Positions 1 through 8,573 of a stretch of DNA of 40,529 nt are shown piece after piece. The notes beneath the pieces were generated by a model. That model had not been told where the DNA came from. It saw only the letters and a program-made list of their open reading frames with translations, and searched no databases. The stretch is from Alphaproteobacteria bacterium (lineage in GTDB: Bacteria; Pseudomonadota; Alphaproteobacteria; Rhizobiales; JAJRRF01): NCBI GenBank assembly GCA_024279735.1, contig JAJRRF010000124.1, forward strand, positions 1 to 40,529, in the 5' to 3' direction. The translations under genes were made by a program, and so were the position numbers. The stretch's first letter is position 1, and each line of letters starts with the position of its first letter.

Positions 1-137
1 ATGGGCTTGATAAATTACGGCAATTGCTCATGCACCAAAAAGATGAAGCAATCCGCCTGCTTAAAAAGTTCCTAGCCCCACAAACGAAAAAACAGCCCGT
101 CCAAAAGGCTTTAGCCTGAAGAGAGTCGTGTACTATG
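1..137 (+). mobile_element. Right end of an insertion sequence (IS4-like), partial
   Basis: The segment ends at 124-137 with AGTCGTGTACTATG. This is the exact reverse complement of the 14 bases at 40391-40404, where another IS copy begins. The two ends therefore look like the inverted terminal repeats of one IS type. An open frame (3-119) that ends just inside this repeat looks like a transposase C-terminus. Both IS copies read left to right. The rest of this copy lies outside the window, so its target duplication cannot be checked. Confidence 0.6.
3..119 (+). CDS. Transposase C-terminus (partial, probably IS4 family)
   Basis: Frame 3 is open from the window edge to a TGA at 117-119 and encodes 38 residues, beginning GLDKLRQLLMHQKDEAIRLL and ending in a lysine-rich tail. 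A short GLD-x-LR-x-LL stretch near the C-terminus followed by a basic tail fits IS4-family DDE transposases as I remember them. The stop lies 5 bases inside the terminal repeat at 124-137, the usual place for a transposase stop. The catalytic core is outside the window, so the family call is an inference. The alternative is the tail of an unrelated host gene. Confidence 0.45.
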   Translation, partial: GLDKLRQLLMHQKDEAIRLLKKFLAPQTKKQPVQKALA

Positions 138-182
138 ATATCAATCACAAAAATGTGAACTGTGGAATTATCGCACCAATTA

Positions 183-656
183 TCAGTCCTTACCCTGCCC
201 AAACCGTTCAAGCCGTCTCTTTTGTAAGACAGCAACTTCCTCGTCAAACTGGCTTTTTGAACGTACCGACATCCTGAATGTCAGAATACTGGAAACGATA
301 AAATAGAAGATCCCAAACCCCATTATCACAAAATGCAGCTTGCCTGTCCCCAGGTCATTGCCCATAGCCATATAAAGCAGTGCAGCCACCAAGATCATTT
401 CCAGCCACATATTTCCAAAGATCCAGCGCAATGGACGGCGTGCTGCCAATATCTTGCCCCAGGTAACAGGAAAATAGAATGCCCCATCATGCCCGCCAAA
501 CTTTTGCACAAGTTCACTGCGATTCCAAATACCAGTAAGCTGGCGCAGGACACCTGCATGAATCTTTTTTGAAAAGAAGGATCGCAAGCCAGCCATCTTG
601 CCAAGCAGTCCATGTAGGATCAGGACACTGATCACCAGCGCAGCTATTTTCAACAT
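183..656 (-). CDS. Small hypothetical membrane protein, paralogue of its upstream neighbour
   Basis: This 157-residue protein has three likely membrane spans: an N-terminal segment (residues 1-20), one at about 85-97 and one at about 108-127. The C-terminal tail is charged. It shares an ordered set of motifs with the gene just upstream (656-1174): an N-terminal hydrophobic segment, R-x-x-TGI followed by x-KFGG or x-IFGS plus D, then RPxRWIFGN before a hydrophobic stretch. The two genes overlap by one base (TGATG at 654-658), which implies translational coupling. I do not recognise the family and infer no function beyond a membrane location. Confidence 0.6.
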   Translation of the reverse strand: MLKIAALVISVLILHGLLGKMAGLRSFFSKKIHAGVLRQLTGIWNRSELVQKFGGHDGAFYFPVTWGKILAARRPLRWIFGNMWLEMILVAALLYMAMGNDLGTGKLHFVIMGFGIFYFIVSSILTFRMSVRSKSQFDEEVAVLQKRRLERFGQGKD

Positions 657-1174
657 CAGTTGTCCCCACCCTCCCCTTTCTTGTCACTCGTGTTTTCAGT
701 CCCACTCCCCAAATGGTCAAAGCTGAATCCTGTCTCACTTTTAGGGCCGTATCTTTTCAGCTTTTCATGGACAAACTGATAGTGAACCTTTTTGGCTTTT
801 GAGGCATAGATCAGATAACCAACCAGATAGTAGCCAATCACCAAGCCAAAACCAGGCCAGCCATATTCTGCCCCGTTCCAGGTCATTTGCCACAGGACAA
901 TAAATAGGAAAAACTCTATAAGCTTGTTTCCAAAAATCCAGCGCACAAACGGGCGCACCTTCAGGATTTGCCAATATGATACAAAAAACACCAGTCGATT
1001 GTCAGGGGAGCCAAAAATCTGGATCAGGGTCATCTTGTCAAGAATACCGGTCACAAGCCTCAGAGAATCAAGCGAAACTCTCCTCCCGAATACTTCCTTC
1101 CAGGCCAGCCCTTCCCAAATAAAGGAAAAGGCCATCAGCAACATCAGGATATTGGAAAGCAGAAAAAGGATCAT
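656..1174 (-). CDS. Small hypothetical membrane protein, first of a tandem pair
   Basis: This 172-residue protein has an N-terminal membrane span, two more spans around residues 80-95 and 105-125, and a hydrophilic tail rich in Lys, Glu and Gly. RLVTGILDK and RWIFGN correspond to RQLTGIWNR and RWIFGN in the downstream gene, so the two are tandem paralogues. It begins 75 bases downstream of the secA stop, just past the secA terminator. It probably needs its own promoter or readthrough from secA. I do not recognise the family. Confidence 0.6.
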   Translation of the reverse strand: MILFLLSNILMLLMAFSFIWEGLAWKEVFGRRVSLDSLRLVTGILDKMTLIQIFGSPDNRLVFFVSYWQILKVRPFVRWIFGNKLIEFFLFIVLWQMTWNGAEYGWPGFGLVIGYYLVGYLIYASKAKKVHYQFVHEKLKRYGPKSETGFSFDHLGSGTENTSDKKGEGGDN

Positions 1175-1189
1175 GAAGACAGGATATAC

Positions 1190-1226
1190 CCCAAAAGCAA
1201 AAAAGTGATGCCCAAGGCATCACTTT
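1190..1226 (-). terminator. Rho-independent terminator of secA
   Basis: A perfect 11-bp stem pairs 1202-1212 (AAAGTGATGCC) with 1216-1226 (GGCATCACTTT) around a 3-base loop. Read on the minus strand it is followed by a T-rich run (complement of 1191-1204). It lies 23 bases past the secA stop. Confidence 0.85.
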
Positions 1227-1248
1227 CAGTAGGTTTACAAAGCAAAGG

Positions 1249-4032
1249 TTAGCTGAGCTTACCATGACAATGCTTGTATTTCTTGCCTGAACCACAAGGG
1301 CATGGCGCATTGCGCGGAACCTTGCCCCAGCTTTCAGGATTATCTGGATCAATATCCGCACTGGCCTGGCGTGTCCGCACAGGTTGTCTCGGGGCTTCAG
1401 GCATGGCATTCGGATCATAATTGGCATCAACCACATCATCAACACTGAAGTCATCAAAGCCGCCACCAGAAGAGTCGTGATGTGCCTCCATCTCCGGCAA
1501 TTCTCCCATATCCATCAGCTCATCAGGGTCATCCGCCAGCTCAATATGGAACAGGTGTCCTGTCACATCCTTACGCATACTGGCCAAAAGGCTGCTGAAC
1601 AAGGTAAAGGCTTCTGTCTTATATTCATTCAGGGGATCACGCTGGCCATAGCCACGCAGCCCGACGGCCTGGCGAAGATGCTCAAGTGTGACAAGATGTT
1701 CACGCCAGAGATGGTCAAGTGTCTGCAACAGGATAGACTTTTCGATCTGGCGCATGACTTCAGGGGTGAAATCAACAGCCTTTTTGGCATAGGAGACATC
1801 AACCGCCTCAATCAGCCTGTCATATATCTCATCATCCGCAATGCCTTCTTCCTCTGCCCAGTCTTTGACAGGCAACTGCATTGCAAATATTTCCTGGACA
1901 TCACTGTCCAGCCCGGAAATATCCCACTGCTCGGCAAAGGCCTTTTCAGGTATATGCAGGCTCACCAGCTCCTCAACAACATGATGACGCATATCCTGAA
2001 TGGTCTCCGAAACATCCTCAGATTCCATCAGCTCAATACGCTGCTCAAAAATAACCTTGCGCTGGTCATTCATGACATCATCATATTTCAGCAAATTCTT
2101 ACGGATATCAAAGTTATGCGCCTCAACCTTTTGCTGTGCCTTTTCCAAAGCCTTGTTAATCCAGGGCGAAACAATGGCCTCGCCTTCCTCCAGACCAAGC
2201 TTGAGCAACATGCTGTCCATACGGTCAGAACCAAAGATACGCATCAGGTCATCCTCAAGCGAGAGGAAGAACATTGAGTTTCCGGGATCACCCTGGCGGC
2301 CTGTACGGCCACGCAACTGGTTGTCAATACGGCGCGATTCATGGCGTTCTGTACCGACAACATAAAGGCCTCCTGCTTCCAGTGCCCTCTTCTTGTCCTG
2401 ATCCACCTTTTCCTCTAGCTTGCGGGTCAATTTCTTTATTTCCTGCTCGTCCGTGACACCTGTAAGCTTATCCTCAAGCATCATGTCAAAATTGCCGCCA
2501 AGCTGGATGTCAGTACCACGGCCAGCCATATTGGTCGCAATCGTTACCGCTTCAGGCACACCGGCCTTAGCAATAATCTTGGCTTCCTCTTCATGAAAAC
2601 GGGCATTCAGAACCTTGTGTTTCACGCCCAGTTTCTTGAGCTGGTCGGCAAACATTTCAGACTTCTCAATAGAGGTCGTACCCACCAAAATAGGCTGTCC
2701 CCGTTTCTGGCAATCCTTGATCAGCTCAATGATGGCTTCATATTTCTCTTTGGCCGTGCGGTAGACAGCATCATTTTCATCTTTTCTCAAGACAGGACGG
2801 TTGGTGGGTATATCAATAACCGCCAGGCCATAAATATCCATAAACTCGCCAGCCTCGGTCATGGCAGTGCCTGTCATACCCGACAGTTTTTTGTAAAGCC
2901 GGAAATAGTTCTGGAACGTAACCGATGCCAGGGTCACATTTTCAGGCTGGATGCTGACACTTTCCTTGGCCTCCAGTGCCTGGTGCTGCCCTTCTGAATA
3001 ACGGCGGCCTTCCATCATTCTGCCCGTAAACTCATCAATAATGACAACCTCATCATTCTTGACAATATAGTCCTTGTCCTTCTTGAATATTTTATGGGCA
3101 CGCAGAGCCTGGTTGATATGATGAACAAGGGAAACATTCTCAATATCGTAGAGGGATTCTGTTCCCTCTTTCAGCATTCCCGCATCAGTCAACATCTGCT
3201 CAACATGGATGTTACCTTCTTCTGTCAGGGTCGCTGTCTTGTGCTTTTCCTCTATCTCGTAATCTTCCTCAACCAGTTCAGGGATAAACTTGTCAATTGA
3301 GATATAGAGGTCTGCAAGGTCATCAGTCGGCCCTGAAATGATCAGCGGTGTCCTGGCCTCATCAATCAGGATGGAGTCAACCTCATCAACGATGGAAAAG
3401 AAATGGCCGCGCTGCACCATTTCTGCCATCTCAAACTTCATGTTATCGCGCAGATAATCAAAACCGTATTCATTATTTGTGCCGTAAGTCACATCACAGG
3501 CATAATTTTTCTTGCGTTCATCATCTTCCATATTATTGGTAATTACACCAACGCTCAGGCCAAGGAACTTATAGACCCGTCCCATCCATTCCATGTCACG
3601 GCCAGCCAGATAGTCATTGACGGTGACAACATGAACGCCTTTCCCTGCAAGGGCATTGAGATAAACCGCCAGTGTCGCCACCAGCGTCTTGCCCTCACCA
3701 GTCCGCATCTCGGCAATCTTACCATCATGAAGGGTCATGCCACCAATCAGCTGAACATCATAATGCCTCTGGCCAAGTGAGCGTTTTGCAGCTTCCCTAA
3801 CAGTCGCGAAAGCTGGAACGAGAAGTTCATCCAGTTTTTTGGCAAGCTCCTTCTTATCTTCAATCCCTTCAAGCTGGGCACGAAAATCATCTGTCCTGGC
3901 ACGCAGTTCATCATCAGAAAGCTTTTCTATCTCTGGCTCCAGGGCATTGATTTCCTCAACCTTTGGGGCATAAGCCTTAAGGACACGTTCATTGGCACTC
4001 CCAAAGAATTTTTTGGCTATGGAACCCAGCAT
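1249..4032 (-). CDS. secA: Preprotein translocase ATPase SecA
   Basis: SecA is the cytosolic ATPase that drives unfolded preproteins through SecYEG. The 927 residues are close to the usual alphaproteobacterial length. Walker A MRTGEGKT is at residues 109-116, and [19 protein letters not shown] is the DEAD-type Walker B region. The preprotein cross-linking and helicase-2 regions follow ([32 protein letters not shown]). The C-terminal tail ends in [14 protein letters not shown], the zinc-binding SecB/ribosome-contact motif. The ATG at 4030-4032 is preceded by GAGG (complement of 4042-4045) at a suitable distance. It is monocistronic by position, with its own terminator downstream. Confidence 0.98.
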   Translation of the reverse strand: MLGSIAKKFFGSANERVLKAYAPKVEEINALEPEIEKLSDDELRARTDDFRAQLEGIEDKKELAKKLDELLVPAFATVREAAKRSLGQRHYDVQLIGGMTLHDGKIAEMRTGEGKTLVATLAVYLNALAGKGVHVVTVNDYLAGRDMEWMGRVYKFLGLSVGVITNNMEDDERKKNYACDVTYGTNNEYGFDYLRDNMKFEMAEMVQRGHFFSIVDEVDSILIDEARTPLIISGPTDDLADLYISIDKFIPELVEEDYEIEEKHKTATLTEEGNIHVEQMLTDAGMLKEGTESLYDIENVSLVHHINQALRAHKIFKKDKDYIVKNDEVVIIDEFTGRMMEGRRYSEGQHQALEAKESVSIQPENVTLASVTFQNYFRLYKKLSGMTGTAMTEAGEFMDIYGLAVIDIPTNRPVLRKDENDAVYRTAKEKYEAIIELIKDCQKRGQPILVGTTSIEKSEMFADQLKKLGVKHKVLNARFHEEEAKIIAKAGVPEAVTIATNMAGRGTDIQLGGNFDMMLEDKLTGVTDEQEIKKLTRKLEEKVDQDKKRALEAGGLYVVGTERHESRRIDNQLRGRTGRQGDPGNSMFFLSLEDDLMRIFGSDRMDSMLLKLGLEEGEAIVSPWINKALEKAQQKVEAHNFDIRKNLLKYDDVMNDQRKVIFEQRIELMESEDVSETIQDMRHHVVEELVSLHIPEKAFAEQWDISGLDSDVQEIFAMQLPVKDWAEEEGIADDEIYDRLIEAVDVSYAKKAVDFTPEVMRQIEKSILLQTLDHLWREHLVTLEHLRQAVGLRGYGQRDPLNEYKTEAFTLFSSLLASMRKDVTGHLFHIELADDPDELMDMGELPEMEAHHDSSGGGFDDFSVDDVVDANYDPNAMPEAPRQPVRTRQASADIDPDNPESWGKVPRNAPCPCGSGKKYKHCHGKLS

Positions 4033-4396
4033 GTGGCAGAACCTCGTAAATATAATTTTTGATGTCGATAGACAAGGCAGTCCTGAAGCAACAGCCTTGA
4101 TAGATTTAAACCTTCAGAACCTTAATTTCATGTATGCCCCAATCAGTCAACCCTGTTACCAGAGTCAAGTGATGGATGCCTGCCTGTTATGGGCAAAAAA
4201 GTGATGATACTGGCCTATAATATGGTATCAGGCCAACAATAATCCAGACCTAACCCTGATACAAAGTTTCACCAAGGGTGTCTGCCAACAGGAATGATCC
4301 CCTGTCATTGGCACTATAAACCTAAAGACAGTACTTTTTGTAGAAAATTTATAAATTTTTTATATAGTTATCAGGGGCAAACAGGTCAACAAAAGT
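4033..4396. other. Intergenic region between glnD and secA
   Basis: These 364 bases hold the secA leader and the sequence downstream of glnD. I found no convincing gene. An AT-rich 8-bp hairpin (AAAAGTTT at 4391-4398 with AAACTTTT at 4405-4412) straddles the glnD stop and could be a weak terminator. A loose stem (TGGCCT with AGGCCA) occurs around 4212-4236. The secA promoter should be here but I could not pick it with confidence. Confidence 0.4.
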
Positions 4397-7231
4397 TTAC
4401 CCAGAAACTTTTTCAGAATTTGGTGTGTCATGGTCTTCCAAAAGGGTAACTGCGCCCAACAAGGACTTGTGGCTTTTTACAAGCCGTTCCTCTCCCGTTA
4501 TTTTACTGCCGGTCAGGTCTGTCACATAGAAAACATCGACAATCTTTTCTCCAAAAGTGGCAATATGTGCGGAATGGATATCAATATTCAGTTCATGCAT
4601 GGCTGAGGCAATCCTGAACAATAGTCCTGACCGGTCAAGACCCTGTATCTCAATGACCGTAAAACGTTCGGAAATGGCATTATCAATACGAACATCCGGT
4701 TCAACATGGAAGGCAGAAATTCTGCCCTTTGGCGGCCTGATCAGTTTCTCTATATCCTCCAGGGATTTTTCTCCACTGATAACCTGACCAATCAACTTGA
4801 TGATCCTGTCTGCCCGGCGCATCTCATCCTCATCCAGGTCAAAGCTGCGTTGAAGGATAATGTCATCCAGAGCCATGCCATCTCTTGTGGTTGAGATTTG
4901 CGCCCCTGAAATATTCGCGCCAACAGCGGCACAGGCCGCCGTTATAGTCATCAGGTGAAAGGGGTGGTCTACACGGTAGATTGTCACCTCAGTAGAATCT
5001 GTATAGCCATTAATCCTGAGCCTGGTATGAAGGGGCTGCGGGTCTTCCCTGGCCAGGTCAATCAGCGTGGCATGTTCAACCTGCTGCTCATGGGGGGTCT
5101 TTAGCCAGTAAGGTGAAGAATGAAGCTCTACAGCCTGGCTGATCCGCTTTTCATCCCAACCAGCCTTGCCCAGGGCGACCCCAAGCTTGGACTTTTCCTG
5201 GTCGACCCGTTCGCGAAAAGAACCGCCCGACATCTGCCCGGACAAATGAGACTCTACAGCATAGTAAAGGTTTCGCAACAATTGCCCTTTCCAGCCATTC
5301 CATGTGTCTGGGCCCACAGCCCTGATATCCACAACTGTCAGGATAAGCAACAGGTCAAGCCGTACCTTTGTCTGGACGATATTGGCAAAATCCATCAATG
5401 TCCTGCGGTCAGATATATCCCGGCTCTGGGCAAAGGTACTCATCTCAAGATGGTTCTCGACAAGCCAGGCCACAATCTCTGTTTCCGACCTGCTGAGGCC
5501 GAACCTTGGGCAAATCTGATGGGCAATCCTTGCCCCGGCGACCGAATGATCTTCTTTACGCCCCTTGGCAATATCATGAAGCAACACAGCGACATATATG
5601 ATGCGTCTATTGACATTCTGGATCAGGACGTAAGCCAAGGGATGCTCATCTGACATCTCCCCGCGATCCAGGGCAGCCAACAGCCCCACAGCCCTGATCA
5701 AATGGTCATCAACAGTGTAGTGATGATACATGTTAAACTGCATCATGCAGTCTATTGTGCCAAAGTCAGGTATAAACCGTCCCAACACCCCGCTGTCTGT
5801 CATGCGGCGCAAGGTTCCCTCGACATATTTGGGAGACATGAGCATTTCCAGAAAAAGGGCATTAGCCTCCCTATCTTCCCTCAAACTGTCATCAATCAGA
5901 TTCAGGTTTTCACGCACCAGACGGTAGGCCTTCGGGTGAAAGAAAGACCCTGACCTGACCGCCAGGGCAAAGATATGGATAAGGTTCACTGGGGTTTTGG
6001 AAAACACCTCCCCTGAAGATACATTCAGCCTGCCATATTCATAGAGAAAACCCTCAGGAAGCTGCACTGCTTTATCCTCTTCGGCAGTGCGTGAAGAAAG
6101 GCTTTTCAGGCGGGCAAACACCCTCTTGAGCATGGGCTGAGCCTTGAGATGCCGGACTTCCAGGGCAGAGCAGATGATACGTGTCAGGTCTCCTACCTCA
6201 CGGGCATTGAGGAAATAGGCCCGCATAAAGTTCTCGGCAGCCTGCATTCCCTCGGCATTTTTTGAATATTGCATCAGGCTGGCCATAGGCAACTGTATAT
6301 CAAAGGACAGGCGTTCATCAGGCCGTCCCCTTAAAAAATGCAGGTGACAGCGTGTTGTCCAAAGAAACTGTTCACATTTTTCAATGGCTCCTGCCTCAAT
6401 TTCATTGACCAGCGTGACCAGGCATTCCTTGTCTTCCCCGCTTTTTTCTATGGTATCGTCAAGGCTGATATAGGTGCTGAGCCAGTGCATCAGGTGCAAA
6501 TCCCTCATGCCGCCCTTATCCTCCTTCAGGTTCGGCTCAACCTGGTAACGGGTATCCCCTGAACGCTGGTGTCTGTCATCGCGTTCCTCAAACTTTGCCT
6601 GGACAAATTCCCGTGAATTTCCCCTGACCACATCATGGACAAACCTGGCCATATAACTGTCAAAGATAGCCTGCTGACCTGTGATAAGGCGTGAATCGAG
6701 CATAGCTGTACAGATCGTCATATCCGCCTTGGCCTCAGTTATGCAATCCTTCAGGGTTCTGGTAGCATGGCCGACCTTGAAGCCCAGGTCCCACAACATA
6801 TACAGGACATATTCCAGTATCTTGTTATGCCCTTCATTCTCAAGCGTTGGCATCAGGAACAAAAGGTCTATATCAGATTCCGGTGCCAGCAACCCCCTGC
6901 CATAACCACCCGTGGCAATGATGGTGACTGTCTCTTCGTCCACGTTGCTGCCCTGTTGCCCCGTGCCAGTATGCTGATGTTGGCAGGAAAAGTGGTAGAG
7001 TGCTGTAATCAGCATGTCCTGAAAATCACTCAGAGCCCGTGCACAGGCCTCACCATCATTGTCCGCAAGCAAGGTTTCTTTTGCCAACTCCCGCACCCGG
7101 TCAACATTATCCCTTAGAAACTTCTGAATTTCAGGCCGTGAATCCTCCCCCCTGGCATGGCTGTCATATATCGCGTTCATTTGTTCTGCCAGGCTTTGGC
7201 AGGAGATGGGGTTGGCTGAGGTAACAAACAT
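4397..7231 (-). CDS. glnD: [Protein-PII] uridylyltransferase / uridylyl-removing enzyme GlnD
   Basis: GlnD senses glutamine and adds or removes UMP on PII proteins, setting glutamine synthetase activity and nitrogen gene expression. The 944 residues show the family layout. A nucleotidyltransferase domain has GGYGR at 108-112 and the catalytic acidic pair D120/D122 in SDIDLLFL. A helical linker with KEDKGGMRDLH follows (about 237-247). The HD phosphohydrolase has the H552-D553 pair in LLHDIAKG. Two C-terminal ACT domains include EVTIYRVDHPFHLM and FTVIEIQGLDRSGLLFRIAS. No start-specific ribosome site stands out; the ATG at 7229-7231 gives a normal N-terminus. The stop overlaps a weak AT-rich hairpin. 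Confidence 0.97.
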   Translation of the reverse strand: MFVTSANPISCQSLAEQMNAIYDSHARGEDSRPEIQKFLRDNVDRVRELAKETLLADNDGEACARALSDFQDMLITALYHFSCQHQHTGTGQQGSNVDEETVTIIATGGYGRGLLAPESDIDLLFLMPTLENEGHNKILEYVLYMLWDLGFKVGHATRTLKDCITEAKADMTICTAMLDSRLITGQQAIFDSYMARFVHDVVRGNSREFVQAKFEERDDRHQRSGDTRYQVEPNLKEDKGGMRDLHLMHWLSTYISLDDTIEKSGEDKECLVTLVNEIEAGAIEKCEQFLWTTRCHLHFLRGRPDERLSFDIQLPMASLMQYSKNAEGMQAAENFMRAYFLNAREVGDLTRIICSALEVRHLKAQPMLKRVFARLKSLSSRTAEEDKAVQLPEGFLYEYGRLNVSSGEVFSKTPVNLIHIFALAVRSGSFFHPKAYRLVRENLNLIDDSLREDREANALFLEMLMSPKYVEGTLRRMTDSGVLGRFIPDFGTIDCMMQFNMYHHYTVDDHLIRAVGLLAALDRGEMSDEHPLAYVLIQNVNRRIIYVAVLLHDIAKGRKEDHSVAGARIAHQICPRFGLSRSETEIVAWLVENHLEMSTFAQSRDISDRRTLMDFANIVQTKVRLDLLLILTVVDIRAVGPDTWNGWKGQLLRNLYYAVESHLSGQMSGGSFRERVDQEKSKLGVALGKAGWDEKRISQAVELHSSPYWLKTPHEQQVEHATLIDLAREDPQPLHTRLRINGYTDSTEVTIYRVDHPFHLMTITAACAAVGANISGAQISTTRDGMALDDIILQRSFDLDEDEMRRADRIIKLIGQVISGEKSLEDIEKLIRPPKGRISAFHVEPDVRIDNAISERFTVIEIQGLDRSGLLFRIASAMHELNIDIHSAHIATFGEKIVDVFYVTDLTGSKITGEERLVKSHKSLLGAVTLLEDHDTPNSEKVSG

Positions 7232-7715
7232 TTTATAAACGAATCCTGTGTTTGGAGATCACTGAAAACTGGCACTATCTCAAAATAACATAACTTTTAA
7301 ATTATTATGTCTACTGATGAATCAAAGCTTATTGAGAGCTTAACAACAGGCGAAATATAAATTTTAAAAAGGCTTTGTCCTGAAGACAAATTAACCCTGC
7401 CTTAATGCTGAAAAGACTATAGTACACATGTCTTCCTGACCCTAGAAAATTCGTCAGTGTCAGGTGACTGTCACACAATGTAATGTGTTGAGTATTGCTG
7501 ATAGTTATGCGTTGTAGTTGAGTAAGTTGAGTAATCCTGGGAAAGAAACACCCCCCACCATATTAGAATTGACCTGTAATTAGGAAGCCAACCATTTTTT
7601 GAATGCGAACTGGCTCGTTAAATTTTAATACAGGTTCAGCCATAAGTCATGGGGCGAGTTTTAGGGAATGTATTTTCGTGAGTAATGCAACAAAGTATTG
7701 AGTATTGGAGTAGTT

Positions 7716-7847
7716 ATGAAAAGCGTAGTTTTTTATCTTATATGTAGCTTTTCTTCCATTTCAGCTTCACTTCTAATGGAAGATAGTGCGACCTCGAAGT
7801 ACAGTTATAGTATTGAAAAACAATATGGCCTTCTTGATATGCAATAG
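7716..7847 (+). CDS. Possible small exported peptide (43 aa)
   Basis: An ATG at 7716 has GGAG at 7707-7710, 5 bases upstream. It opens 43 codons beginning MKSVVFYLICSFSSISAS, which reads like a signal peptide with an SxSA-type cleavage site. The mature part, about 26 residues, is polar. A strong terminator on the same strand follows at 8044. An overlapping frame (7786-7992, 68 codons) has no comparable start signal. I know no family for it. The alternative is that the transcript is a non-coding RNA. Confidence 0.35.
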   Translation: MKSVVFYLICSFSSISASLLMEDSATSKYSYSIEKQYGLLDMQ

Positions 7848-8043
7848 GTTTTGCATCCAACTAACAGCCATAGCTTACAGTCAATATTATAAATATCTTT
7901 TGGGGGAGATATGTCTTGCCCTGTTTTACCAAGGCAATGCCTTGCTTTCCATTTCATATAGAAACAAGAAATGGTTAAGTCCTGAACAGTAAGGTTTACC
8001 AGGTCATCAGTGTAATTCATAAAGTATTGTAAGTAAACTTATT

Positions 8044-8086
8044 ACAGCCTGCTTTCTTTTCATAAGGAAGCAGGCTGTTTTGTTTT
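8044..8086 (+). terminator. Rho-independent terminator of an unassigned plus-strand transcript
   Basis: A 13-bp stem pairs 8044-8056 (ACAGCCTGCTTTC) with 8066-8078 (GGAAGCAGGCTGT), with one T-G wobble and a 9-base loop. TTTGTTTT follows. Nothing large precedes it on the plus strand, which argues for a small RNA or peptide transcript ending here. Confidence 0.75.
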
Positions 8087-8307
8087 GTAATCATGTCCCA
8101 GAACCTAGAATTTATCATTTTTCCCAATATACTGGATTGCCATTATTTGGTATTTGTAAATTATTTATAGCCATGAAGGCTTTACAACAGCACCAACCCT
8201 ATTTATAACTAGGGTTAACTTGTTCTATAAACAAGAGTTAAATATTAATAAAAACACAGGAACAACAAGTTCCATCCAAAAATCAAGAGACCTTGAGGGG
8301 GAAAATA

Positions 8308-8493
8308 ATGAGGATCAGCTTTTTTCTAATTTCACTGATATTGGGCATCCTGTCTATTGTCATGCATTTCAGCGGCATGATTTCCGACATTTCAGGCTTT
8401 AATATCGGCAGCTATACAGGTATGGTGCCTGTCAGCCAGTTTTGGCTTGCATTCATTGCCTGGTTTCTGCTGATTATCCGTTACCTTAAATAG
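8308..8493 (+). CDS. Small two-span membrane protein (61 aa)
   Basis: The ATG at 8308 follows AGGGGG (8296-8301) at 6 bases, so I prefer it to an in-frame TTG at 8293. The product has an N-terminal span (residues about 4-24), a short polar loop with GSYTGMVPVSQ, and a C-terminal span ending in RYLK. The positive charges at both ends suggest both termini are cytoplasmic. A terminator begins 23 bases after the stop. It is a self-contained monocistronic unit convergent with mutS. I do not recognise the family. Confidence 0.65.
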   Translation: MRISFFLISLILGILSIVMHFSGMISDISGFNIGSYTGMVPVSQFWLAFIAWFLLIIRYLK

Positions 8494-8516
8494 CCAGCGA
8501 ACCTAACAGTAGCACC

Positions 8517-8573
8517 AAAATAACCACTTTGTCCTCGCTTCTGGTTTTGGACAAGTGGTTATTTTATTTTTTC
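8517..8573. terminator. Bidirectional terminator between the 61-aa gene and mutS
   Basis: AAAATAACCACTTTGTCC (8517-8534) pairs with GGACAAGTGGTTATTTT (8549-8565) with a single bulged T, giving about 17 paired bases and a 14-base loop. On the plus strand it is followed by an A/T stretch rich in T. On the minus strand it ends in four Ts. The mutS stop codon (8559-8561) lies inside the right arm. Confidence 0.8.

Larger units (their letters stand above)
7232..8292. other. 1-kb AT-rich intergenic region upstream of glnD
   Basis: No large gene is present. The heptamer TTGAGTA occurs four times (7488-7494, 7518-7524, 7527-7533, 7698-7704), all in the same orientation. A possible 43-codon peptide gene follows the last copy at 7716-7847, and a strong plus-strand terminator stands at 8044-8086. 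A 7-bp hairpin (AACCCTA at 8195-8201 with TAGGGTT at 8210-8216) lies in the leader of the small gene at 8308. The glnD promoter must also be here, on the minus strand near 7232-7400. Confidence 0.5.

Noticed and set aside
1384-2277. 297-codon plus-strand frame opposite secA
   Set aside because: It lies fully inside secA on the other strand, has no protein-like domain pattern, and secA is unmistakable.
7786-7992. 68-codon plus-strand frame overlapping the 43-codon peptide
   Set aside because: It has no suitable ribosome site; the overlapping ATG at 7716 has one. A non-coding role for this stretch remains possible.
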